From: Alligator mississippiensis
Lineage: Eukaryota; Chordata; Crocodylia; Alligatoridae
NCBI RefSeq assembly: GCF_030867095.1
Contig: NC_081824.1
Location: 347,298,203-347,362,202 of the forward strand
Direction: 5' to 3'
DNA: 64,000 nt
Under the pieces are notes generated by a model. The model made no database searches, was not told where the DNA came from, and saw nothing but the letters and a program-made list of their open reading frames with translations. The translations under genes and the position numbers were made by a program. This document shows, in pieces, positions 23,827 through 33,938 of the stretch (the stretch's first letter is position 1; every line of letters starts with the position of its first letter).

Positions 23827-25324
23827 CCTCAGTATTGAGTCATTTCCCAGTAGGCATAATGCCTTATGAATTCTCGGGGAAGAGAGTGGTATTTATATCT
23901 AGTTGTTCTACAACACAAGTATAAAACAGAGTCCTGCAATTGGAATTTAAACTGTTCTACTTAGAGAAAACAAATCCTATTGACTCTATTGATAAGTTGT
24001 TTCTTGAAAGACTGACAGTAGTGGAAAGTGACAATTATGGATAGTAAAGACTGAAAAATTCTTCAGTGACCTAATAAAACCAAGTAATTATGCAATAGGT
24101 GGCAGATGGAATATACAACAAGCTTTGAAGTCTATCCTTTTCTAGATCCAGTCAGCTTAGCTGGCTATCACAGGAGGTAAGTTAGCGGATTCCCCTTTGA
24201 ATAAGCAGTTGCCAGTGACATTCAGTCCTGCCATAATGAATATGAGGGCTAACAGAATGTTAAGTCGTTGGTTGGCTGTAAAAGAGGGAAAGATATGTTG
24301 AATTTCTTCACCCTTCCTCACTGTCGTAAGTGTATACATTCTATTAATTCAGCTTAATGTACTTGTAACTTCATTTCAGTTAAAATAGTGTGTACCACTT
24401 TTTACATCACCAGTCACCAAAACCACAGTAATAAAAGAGCCCTTTGGAAAGGCGTATATATTTAAGTCCTGTGAAGAAAAACGTGTGTGCCAAACACTGG
24501 AAGTGAGGAAGCATTAACCATCATTGAATGTACAGAAGATGGGGAAGAGCTAAAATGCACTTCCAATATTTCCTCCTAAACAGGAAGTGCTCCTAAAACT
24601 GAATCACTGAGCAATATGTTTGAGGACTATTTGAAAATGGAAACTATTTTTTTTTTAAAAGAAGTGCTGGAATTTTAATTTTTTTGGCAAAAGATTACTG
24701 TCAAAGTTCTATGATCAGCTCAAACTCCATATATACAGTATGTCTCTGGTAGAATTAATGCTTCATCTCCAGTTGTCAAGAATTACCATCTAGATAAAAA
24801 GTGGTGATAGTATTGACCATGAAACCCTGCTCAGAAGTTGGCTGTGACAACCTGTGCATACACAGTAGCATTTGTGTATGTAAGAAAATATAGTAAGAAT
24901 CTACCTAGTTTTTAAATGCACTAGACCAAAATATGCTTTCAGCTATGTTCTCAACATTCCTACTGAAATTATGATTTTTGCATTACACATACATCGCTAT
25001 ACTAAAATTCATTTTGAAAGGAATATTATATCAAAATGTCATTTATATCCATATATACTGTTGGGGAAGGGCCCATCTTTATGATATTGATATGTGTGCA
25101 TACCCTAACCTGTTCCTTAATCAGACTTTCTAGTGCTAATGCAATGCAAACAATAAACATGAATTTTAAAGAAGTTCGAATCCTGATTGCAGAACTGGGG
25201 CCTTGATTTTTCAGACATAGGCTGAATATCAATATCTTAATGCGTGTATGTTAGGGAAGTGTAATATTGTGAGCAAACATGAGAGAGGATGAGCAAAACA
25301 TGACTGCCATGAGATGACATAGTG
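23827..25324. other. Intergenic, nothing recognised
   Basis: AT-rich, no gene or clear repeat. Confidence 0.45.
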
Positions 25325-26635
25325 CAGTGATTCTAAAACATGATGTCATGGTACTCTGGAATGCTGTAAGATCCTTCCAAGAGAGCTGTGGTGCCCTTCT
25401 CCTCTGCCAGGAGGTAAACTGATAGTTCTTCCTCCCACTTCAGCATCCCACAGACAAATGGCACTCACGGCTGCTCCCTGTCCTTTGACAGTGCCTGTGC
25501 CAGCCTATGCCCCCTTCCCCCAGCAGCAGGCTCTGCTTTGCACATGGGTGGGTAGGAGAGTGTCCAGGGGAACATGGAGCCATGGCTGCACTTTCAGCCT
25601 GGATTGTCTGTCCTCAGTCCCTCCTCGCCCCCTCTTGGGGTTGGCAGGAGTAACCGTGGGCACACAATAGCACTGGAGTCCCTGGAGGAGCCGTGCTCAC
25701 CCCTTCAGGCCTAGACCAGGGCCAGAAGGAGGCAGATGGCAGAAAAAAACAAGTGGGACAGTGGGGTGAGGTCCTGGCCCCACATCCCTACCTGGCAGGG
25801 GTGCTTAGCTAGGTGCCTCTAAATCAAGAGTGGGCAAAACGGCGGATCCAGCTGGTGGCTGGACTCCATTTCCCAGCAAACCCTGCCCATGTTGCTGCGG
25901 CTGCTTTCCATGGACACCCTAGGAGCAGCCCAACTGTGACACCATAGGGCCAGGGTTTCCACAGAGATGAGCCCCAGCATTGCTGGCAGGGCATGCAGCA
26001 GGATGAGGAGCTGCTCTGGGCCTGGGGCTGGAATCCTGCATTAATGACAGTGTGATCTGGAGCCAGGGCAAAGCTGCAATCCACTGCCCACATTGGCATC
26101 GCATAGGAGGTGCATGCGAGTGCACGTACACCCCCTGAGATCGGCCGTGCAGCCCCTGGAAGTGCCAGCTGCAAAAACGGAAGTGCTGGCAGGAAATGCA
26201 CTTCTGGTTTTGCTGCTAGCTCAGTGATCGGCCGCTGGGGGACACCCCCCTACCCATGGCCAGCAATCTGGTGCCCCGCCAGACTTGGGAGGCACACCCT
26301 TGCCCGGGGCATGTGGGCAATGGATTGCAGCTCTGCTGCAGCTCCAAACCATGCTGTCACCACAACAAGTTCCTGATCCCAGAGCAGCTCCCTGCCCTGA
26401 TGCACACCCTGCTAGGGCCAGTCTCCATGGAAACCCTGGCCCTGCGCTGTCATGTTTCTGCTGCTGCTGTGGTCTCCAGGGAAACTGGCCACAGTGACGC
26501 AGGCAGGGGCTGCTGGGAAATGGAGTCTGCTGTGAGCCGGATCTGGCCCAGGGGTCGGACTTTGCCCACCCCTACTTTAATGCTAAAAAATTGTTGTGGG
26601 GCAGGCCCTGAGGCTAACAAGGTTGAGGACCACCT
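25325..26635. mobile_element. Probable outer hAT element
   Basis: The left end CAGTGATTCTAAAACATG and the right end CAAGGTTGAGGACCACC resemble the ends of 29693-29980 and of the 13775 fragment. No duplication is visible, so pairing of the ends is inferred from spacing and family likeness. Another hAT lies inside (25825-26574). Confidence 0.45.
25825..26574. mobile_element. hAT-type element, family C, copy 1
   Basis: Starts CAAGAGTGGGCAAAA and ends TTTGCCCACCCCTA. Flanks CTCTAAAT and CTTTAATG match at 6 of 8. GC-rich interior with recurrent GGATC-GGC and CCATGGA-ACC motifs. Same family as 46922-47702. Its open frames show no known domain. Confidence 0.65.
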
Positions 26636-26639
26636 TTTC

Positions 26640-27625
26640 ATGCAGTTAAAGAAATTTTTATTATTGTTGTTCCTGTTCATTATAATTATTACTAGTGTTA
26701 TCATTAGTATTGTAGTTATCATTAGCACTAGTATTGTTATAATTACTACTATGATTTGTTTTCTCTGTATATATGACTAGTATTGCCATCATTATTTCAA
26801 TTGTTACTAATGTTGTTTGTGATTACTATTGTTACTATGACTAGTATTTTAGTTATACTTATTACTATTATATGACTAGCATTGTTATCATTACAATTAT
26901 TACTAATATCATTGTCATTTATAATTATTGCTAGTTATATTATTCATATTGTTGCTGTTATTATTACTAGTATCATTATATGACTAGTATAGTCCTTATG
27001 ACTATTATTAGCATTATTGTTGTTTATAATTATTACTACATGACTAGTCTTGTGGTTATAATTATTACTAGTCTTACTATTGCTTATAACTATTATTACA
27101 TGACTAGTATTGTTACTATTACTAGTACCATTGTTATATGACCAGTATTCTAATTAGTAGTGCTGTTTATAATTACAATTGTATTATAAGCAGTTATCAT
27201 TACTATTGTTGTTGTTTTGTACTCAGCATTATATGATTAGTATTGCTAGAAGTATTACTAGCATCACTGTTACAATTATGACTCCTGTTGTAATTATTAC
27301 AATAGGATTCAGTTGTATATGACTAGTATTGTTATTATCATTGTTATGAGTATGATTGTTATTACTATTATTAGTATTGTTGGTTATAACGATTACTAGT
27401 ATTATTATATGACTAGCATTGGTGTTATAATTACTATTGTTTATAAAAAGTGTTTTACTAGTATTGTCGTTATGACTCTTACTAGTGTTATTATAATTAT
27501 TACTAGCATTGCTGGTATCATCTGACTGGCACCGTTATTAGAACAGTTACTAGTATTATTATAATTATTGCTAGTATATTATTATAATTATTACTAGTAT
27601 ATTATTATTGTTGCTTTTTTGTTTT
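26640..27625 (+). repeat. Degenerate AT-rich trinucleotide minisatellite
   Basis: Nearly 1 kb built of ATT, ACT, GTT and TAT units. Motifs such as TATGACTAGTATTGTTAT recur at least ten times at irregular spacing (for example near 26770, 26872, 27097, 27318, 27403). It stops abruptly where the GC-rich MRPS9 promoter region begins. Confidence 0.85.
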
Positions 27626-27639
27626 TATTATTTGCGGAC

Positions 27640-27968
27640 AACTATCAGCTGTCTCCCCCAGCTGCCCGGGAAGGAGGGAGAAATGCCCCACCCCGCTGCA
27701 CCCCGACGCCAGCCCCTAAGACGCAACCTGGGACTAACGCACCCGACGGGCACGGGGTCGAGGCCCGGCTGACTGCGCGCGCAGCCACATTGCTTCAGAG
27801 CGAACGTAACCAACCGGCGGGCTCGCGGATCTTGTGCATGCGTAGGTGGAAGGAGGGATCACGTGACGCGCCCGAAGCCTGCTCGTCCTTCTTTCAGCCA
27901 ATCAGCGCGGCGCGGGCGGCCAGCTTCCGACCTCACCGGCCAAGTGCGCTTGCGCCCATGGCAGGGTT

Positions 27969-28004
<36 letters not shown>

Positions 28005-28058
28005 CCCCCCCCCCCCGGCTAGCTCCACCCCCTTGACCTGTGGGTCCGGGGTGCGGAC
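27640..28058 (+). promoter_or_regulatory. CpG-island promoter and 5' leader of MRPS9
   Basis: GC- and CpG-rich, with no TATA box. Sites visible are a palindromic E-box TCACGTGA (27859-27866), a CCAAT box AGCCAATCAG (27896-27905), NRF-1-like stretches TGTGCATGCGTA (about 27834-27845) and TGCGCTTGCGCC (about 27945-27956), and a CTTCCG ETS-type core (about 27924). NRF-1 and ETS/GABP sites are common in nuclear genes for mitochondrial proteins. The start of transcription cannot be placed; a (CT)n-(C)n tract lies 43 bp before the ATG. Confidence 0.75.
27972..28016 (+). repeat. (CT)n followed by a C-run
   Basis: About 15 CT units run straight into 15 C residues, ending 42 bases before the MRPS9 ATG. 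Pure pyrimidine on one strand, so triplex or i-motif formation is possible. A near twin lies at 37044-37090. Confidence 0.95.
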
Positions 28059-28133
28059 ATGGCGGCGGCCGTTCGGCGCGTGCTCTGGCTCAGCGGCGCG
28101 TGGAGCGCGGCGCGAGCAACGCCAGGCGCGCAG
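28059..28133 (+). CDS. MRPS9 exon 1: start and mitochondrial targeting segment
   Basis: Encodes the first 25 residues, beginning MAAAVRRVLWL. The segment has four arginines, no acidic residue and many alanines, as expected of a mitochondrial import signal. The ATG is the first in this frame downstream of the CpG-island promoter, and the exon ends at a consensus donor (CAG|GTGAGA) in phase 0, which joins exon 2 in frame. The MRPS9 N-terminus is poorly conserved, so the assignment rests on position, splice phase and promoter context rather than on direct similarity. Confidence 0.8.
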
Positions 28134-28269
28134 GTGAGAGCGAGGCCTGCGAGCGGGAGGGGGCAGGGCTCCCCCCGCCCGAACGCGGCTGGCTCTCGGG
28201 TGCCGCCCACTCAGCTCCTCCCTCGGGGCCGCGGGCTCGAGCCTGCTGATGGCAGGTCTGCTGGGAGGA

Positions 28270-28960
28270 TCCTGCACTGCATTACACAGCACTGCACACG
28301 GGGATGGGGGCTTGGTGCCGCCTCTACCCGGCCCCATACATGGGGATCGGGGCTTGCAGCAGGGTCAGGGCCTCACGCCCCCTGCACTCAGCCCCATGCA
28401 AGGGGATTGGGCTCTGGGCCCTCACACTTGGTCCCGTGTATAAGGGTGCACACTGCACACCAGCATTAGGGCCTTGGCCATCTCTGCTCAGCCACATGCA
28501 TGGGCCCCGTGGACTGGGTTGTGTGCCACACCTCGGGTGTTAGGTCCGTGTGGTGTCGGAGGTTGCGGGCAGTCTTGCGGAGCGCGTAGATGGGGTGGTG
28601 GTGGCGGGGGACTGTGGGTTGGGAGTGAGGGGCCACAGTGAGGAAACAGGGCCATAAACGGGGTCATGCTGAAGCAATGTTTGGGGAGCAGTGGTGTAGA
28701 AGAGGGTTGTGTGGGGTAGTTTGGACAGGAGTGATCCTGCCTCAGGCAGGGGGTTGGATGAGATGACGTCTGGGGGTCCCTTCCAGCCCAATTTCTCTAG
28801 GAGTCTATGGCACGCCCCAGGATCGGGGCCCTGCGCCACCTCCATCCGGCCCCACAGACACAGATGAGGGCTCTGTGCTACCTTTGCCCAGCCCCATGAA
28901 TGGGGATTGGGTTCCAGGGCCTCACGCTGGGATCAGGCCCCAACCCGCCCTGCGCCCACG
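28270..28960 (+). repeat. GC-rich degenerate minisatellite split by CR1
   Basis: Variants of a roughly 55-bp unit built on GCCCCATACATGGGGATCGG recur at 28270-28530 and again at 28808-28960. The CR1 fragment at 28728-28809 lies between the two parts. Confidence 0.6.
28728..28809 (+). mobile_element. CR1 3'-end fragment
   Basis: Contains CAGGGGGTTGGATGAGATGA and GGTCCCTTCCAGCCC, the conserved CR1 3' UTR, ending with GTCTATGG. Confidence 0.8.
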
Positions 28961-29692
28961 TCTAGTGTGCAGGGCCCTGGTCCACAGGGCTTCCTACAGA
29001 CCTTGGGAAGCTCCTCCCAGTCTAGATGACCAAGGACAAGGGGTCGGCAGTCCCTGAGCTAGAGCAGTTCTTCTGTGGTAAAGAACTTGGAAAAACCAAG
29101 ACAGGGCAGAGTGGTTTTGATGCTGTGGATTCCTCCTGACATCTCTGGGTTTATCTTGTGAATCGACTGGCACCCTGGTTGAGAGCCACTCCTTTAATGG
29201 CTATGAAATGCCCCCTCCCTTCTCCCCTTTTAACTAAACTCCTGCAGCCAGGCATTTTTTAAAGTGGTGGAAGGTATATAAATACAATCTCAAGGCCAGA
29301 TTGTACTTTAGCACTTAAGAGCCCAAGTGGTATGAATACAATCCTGTTCTGCTCCATGTAGTTCCCTAGAGGAAAGACAGGGCAACACTTGGATCCATCC
29401 TCTTCCTCGTTGCCTTTTGCAACCTAGCCTGAAGATGAAGGCAAATCATAGAACTAGATGTGCTAATAGGTCTTCAAGAACTAACGTGTGGACTAGGATC
29501 ACATTTAGGCACCTAATAGGTGGAATAGGATTTGGTCCATAGCATTAATAACTGGCAAGGCCAATGGGATCATCTTCAGCTTGGCATAGACTGAAGAACC
29601 TCCGTAGTGGCCCCTCCAGCAGAGAGCTAATTATCCTTTATTTACATGGCAGGAAAGAATATCAAGCCCTGTAACTTGTAGTTGATCTAGAG

Positions 29693-29980
29693 CAGTGATT
29701 TCCAACTAGGGTGCTTAGGCTGCATTGAGATCCTTTCCAGGGTGGTGTAAGGTGCTATGCAGTGTTAGCATTGTTAGGTGTGCACACGTGATTCACAGGA
29801 TAAACCCAGAGATTTCCAATAGGAATCCAGTGTTAGACAGATTCAGACTTGTGGTTTTTCTGAGTTTTTTGCAAGAGAGCATTTCCTTCATAATTTTTCT
29901 GTAGCCAAAATACAGTGAAAACTAAATGCTGGCAGTTTCAGTGGGGTACCTTGAGTTTAAAAAAAGGTTGAGAACTACAG
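29693..29980. mobile_element. hAT-type MITE, family D
   Basis: Starts CAGTGATTTCCAACT and ends GGTTGAGAACTACAG. Flanks ATCTAGAG (29685-29692) and ATCTGGAG (29981-29988) match at 7 of 8 and fit nTCTAGAn. The right half aligns with the fragment ending at 13775. Confidence 0.85.
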
Positions 29981-30422
29981 ATCTGGAGTGTGTCTTTCTG
30001 AAAGGCAGCCAGTCTTGATTTAAGCACTTGAAATGATGAAGTGGGTAGTGGTCGATTACTCTCGCTATGGAAAAGTTGACTTTTAGAACCAGTTGGAAGT
30101 TTTCAAATTTAAACTTTCAGTTTCAAAGCAGTTTACTTCTAAGCTTTGTACTAGAAATGTGTTTCATTATAGTTAATTATATTTCATGTTGTAGAATTAA
30201 GTGTATTTAAAATAATCTTTCGTCAGGCATTTGACAAATGGACTGCTTTATGTCATCAAGACTATGATTCTTTTAAATCATTTCATCATATAAACTCCTT
30301 GCTTTGATGCTGGTCTGGTGGGTGTCCATAATAAGCTGGAGCCTACCTGAATGTTCATTCCTAGCTTCAGCAGTAAAATGGTGTAAAATGTACCAAATTG
30401 ACTTTTGTAGTCAAATTATCTT
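29981..30422. other. Intron 1, nothing recognised
   Basis: AT-rich, no gene or repeat identified. Confidence 0.45.
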
Positions 30423-30774
30423 TAGGGACCTACTTAATTCATAGCCAGACAAAGCAATTTTCAGGCTTGGTCGCAGCAGAAAGAGCTAACTTTGCAGGCA
30501 TTTTGTGGTAGCCCCACCCTTTGCCACTGATTGGTGGAGAGGCCCCAGGGGGGAGGAGGAATGAGGGGGCAACTGCCATCTTGACTGTTGGCTGCCCTTT
30601 GTGCCACCCTGCTAGCTGGTGCCTTCCCCTCCCAGGAGGCCGCAAGGCAGCTAGAACCATTGGCTCCTGCTGGGGAGCTAGCATTTTATTTTGATTAATT
30701 TTTTTTTAAGTTGATGACATGGACAGTTGCAGATTTTGTAGTTTCCACAAAACTGTGAATTAAGTTGGTCCCCA
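30423..30774. mobile_element. hAT-type MITE, family E
   Basis: The left end TAGGGACCTACTTAATTCA and the right end, read inverted as TGGGGACCAACTTAATTCA, are 17 of 19 alike. The flanks are ATTATCTT on both sides (30415-30422 and 30775-30782), an exact 8-bp duplication. The core is GC-rich between AT-rich arms. Confidence 0.9.
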
Positions 30775-30844
30775 ATTATCTTCTATCCCAGTGAGTTAAG
30801 GGGGCCTGTAGTAGTATTAAACTGATTCTCCACTGAAGTATTAA

Positions 30845-31834
30845 TAGACTTGGCAGGATTTGATATTTACCAATAAACATTTTCAGCTGTCACTCACAGA
30901 CTGACAGAAAAATATTTCCATCAGTAATCATCCAAATGTATAGAAAGGTGATGTTAAAATAAAAATTCAGGGATGAGATAAGGAAATCTGGGGCAGTGGG
31001 CACCCATGTGTGAGCGCGTGCATGCACGTGCGCGCACACACTGGTGTGAGGGGATCCCTGGCTGTGCTGCCTGCTCACTGCTCCTCTTGGCAGTGGCTCA
31101 GCCAGTCACTGCAGGAGCTGGGGGCTGTGCTGGCAGGGAGGGTTGGAGGACTGTTGGCAGCCAGGGAGCCCTGTGAGGCCAGCCACTCATTCTGCCCAAG
31201 TCTCAGCCAGGGATGGGGCACCAAACTCCCAGCGAGCCTGGGCCAGCCCCTGCATGATCGGGGCTCTCTGAGAGTTTGGCCTCCACCCTAATTATGCATG
31301 GACCAGGCCAGACAGGAGATCTGGGAACCCAGCGGAAGCAGCAGCCTCCAGCCCATAGGATGCAGCTCCCCATGACCCTTTAGGGGGCGAGCCCTGCCTG
31401 GCAGGCACCAGTAGAGAAGTGCCTCTCTGCTGGTACCTGCCAGGCGGGACTCACCTCCTACGGGGCTGCTGGGAGCTGCTTGCCACCCTGGGGTGGGTGG
31501 CCGTTGCCTCTCCCCGTGTTCCCAGAGCTCTGAAGTGCCTCTGCACTCCGCTTCTGGTCCCTGCCCACCCAGCTCTTTCCTGATGAACGCACTGAATGAT
31601 TTAAAGCAGATATGCTTTATTGATTTATAGATATTTCCTTTTATATATTTTAACGTGATTTTTATAAAGCTTTTAACAGTATACTGTCATTATTAAATTG
31701 TCTGTCCTCCACACCGCGAATTTCATGCATCCTGAAAATTTAAACCAATAAAAATTGAAAGAATTGCTTAAAATAAACATTGATTTTAGCTGTCAAAATG
31801 ACAGAAAAATAAAAATTGAATTCTGCCAAGCCTA
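30845..31834. mobile_element. hAT-type element, family F
   Basis: Starts TAGACTTGGCAG and ends CTGCCAAGCCTA, inverted at 11 of 12. Flanks AGTATTAA (30837-30844) and AGTATTAA (31835-31842) are an exact 8-bp duplication. 990 bp with AT-rich arms and a GC-rich core (about 30995-31570) that includes an alternating purine-pyrimidine tract. No transposase. The element begins 70 bp after family E ends. Confidence 0.9.
31014..31041. repeat. 28-bp alternating purine-pyrimidine tract
   Basis: Strict alternation of GC, GT and CA steps around the palindrome GTGCATGCAC, the classic composition for left-handed Z-DNA. Confidence 0.85.
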
Positions 31835-31842
31835 AGTATTAA

Positions 31843-33694
31843 ACACGAGTTTTATACCAATGTACCTCCATTGATTCCAATGGAGCTAATGGGCAAAAAT
31901 TGATGAAACAGTAACGAAATAGATATCACACCTAATACTTAAATCCGTTTGGATTTCTTTCTGAGAGAGAGCCATTTAAAAGTACTTTGTTTCTCTTAAG
32001 ACAAACTTTATTTTTCTGCAAATATTGCTCTCTCTAGAAAATGTGGACTTGCCAGGATATTATGAGATGCTTTTATGCTCTTTACATTCTTTCCCCATGT
32101 GTTAAGAAATTGAGAGGATAGAAGCAAGTTGTTTTTTTTCCTGGACTAACGTTCTATTAGTTCAGGACTGCTGTTAATATCCATTATGTTTTTTTAGAAA
32201 TAGTAAGAATACTATCTGTAATAACACTGTATGAAATGTATGATAAATTAATATAAATCTGTTATTCCTAATTAAATGCATCCTTCTATCACATAGTCTG
32301 ACTTAAATGCCAGAAATGTTCAGCTTTGCTTTGCAGTTCTTATTCGCACCACCCATGAAATAGTACTCTTATCCCAAAAGAGATACCCTATACAATAGGT
32401 GTTAATTCGCATAAGAGGCTCTTTTTCTAATTATGAGCAGTTTATGTGTCCAGGGACTCTTGATTAGTGACAAATTGAAACAAGGGAAGCATATGAATAG
32501 CTTGAGGGAAAAAGGAAAAAATGGGAAAATTACAATAAAAATTGACAAGAATAAGATAGTTGTAATCTTTTTAAAGTATGTTGTTTAAAATATGGCAGAG
32601 AAAAAGCAATCTTGGGCCAAGATTCTGTGAGGCTTACTATAAGAAATCACTTGTTCACTAAAAAGAATTACAAATAATTAGCTACTAACAAGGAAAATAA
32701 GACACTGAGTAAATTAAATTGTTTCCTGAAGAAAGAAAGTAGGTGATAGACTAGGCTATGTTTAGAGATAGCTCAGTGTTTTACCCTCCCAAACACTCAC
32801 TAGAGCTTCCTTCTTGAAGGCTACATGAATTTATATATTGATTTTTTTTGTAATGTATATGATAATGGGTTATTATAGAAAATTGGTGTAACACCATGGA
32901 TCAATTTTTTTTCATATGATATGATAATAAATAAGTGTTGGAGATATTACCTGAAACTTAAAATGAAAGCCAGATAAAAAGAACCTCAGCAACAAAGTTC
33001 AGTGCCTGTTTCAAGTGCTGTTATATTAGGCTTGAGGAATTGATTCACTCTTGCCTGTATTTTCTGTAAGAACCATGTTCACATGTCTCTACTTTTCCAC
33101 CTCATTCAGCTTTACAGACAGCACACAAAGATTGATTATGCACTGGACTGAATTGCAGTACTTGTTTTGCAATATACACCCAAACTATAAAGAAGTTTAG
33201 GACAAGAAATAAAGAATACTGTATTCAGTTGGAACTGCAAGTAGAATTTGGGTAGACATTGTAATTATCCCAGATAAGATTTGAGTTAACAGTACAAAAA
33301 TACAGCAGAAGGTATTAAATTCATCCATTTAATACAGATGTTTTTGCCCCTTGCTTTCAAAACCATATAATCCTGTGAGGATTACCCTAATGAAAGGTGA
33401 CAGAGATGCTTCTATGCCAGTCATACCTCTTACAGCCAACACATCAGAGAGATATGTGGCCATGGAAAGAGAACATGGCTACAGTATTCTTATAGCATGA
33501 CAGTAAGCTTTTGTATTTTGGCCTCTTATTGCCTTTAACCAAGAGGTAGAATCTAAGCTCCTTACTCCGGTGCATAATCTCTATAATTTTGGTGGGATTT
33601 CACTTGTATATATGTATGTAAGACTGGGGTTCTAGTGTGTAACTGTATCAGTTATGGCTTAAAACACTTTAGGTATATTGTACATTTTTTAGTG
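31843..33694. other. Intron 1, no gene seen
   Basis: AT-rich unique DNA. CCATTGATTCCAATGGAGC at about 31868 is a remnant of an old palindromic repeat. Confidence 0.4.
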
Positions 33695-33938
33695 CAGTGT
33701 CAAAAGTATGGCCTGCTGTGTTCACAAAGGGACTAGGAATTCAAGTGCAGGGCCCATCACTGAAATCTAGGGCACAGAGTTGGATTCATGTATCAGCAGT
33801 GGGAGGCAAGTGACAATTGTGCTTACCCCTGTTGCCGCTGGCATCAGTCACCTTGCCACGACCACATTCAGATCTGGCCTGTGAGGAACCCCAGGGTCTC
33901 AGTCCAGACCAGGGAATGATACGACTTTGGCACCCCTC
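33695..33938. mobile_element. Probable hAT-type MITE
   Basis: Starts CAGTGTCAAAAGTATGGCC and ends ACTTTGGCACCCCTC. Flanks TTTTAGTG and TTCTACGG match at only 5 of 8, so it is old or its end is misplaced. Confidence 0.5.

Larger units (their letters stand above)
28134..29692. other. MRPS9 intron 1, first part
   Basis: GC-rich start containing the degenerate minisatellite at 28270-28960 and a CR1 tail; then unique AT-richer DNA. No gene. Confidence 0.6.

Noticed and set aside
26256..26780. 174-codon frame
   Set aside because: It lies in a hAT core and runs into the AT-rich satellite; no domain.
26640..27625. Possible CRISPR-like or origin-like array
   Set aside because: The units are irregular, degenerate ATT/ACT repeats without spacers. 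The host is a vertebrate.
27619..28137. 172-codon + strand frame starting upstream of the CpG island
   Set aside because: It crosses from the AT-rich repeat through the promoter and includes the CT tract. It is in a different phase from the MRPS9 exon 1 frame and shows no protein features.
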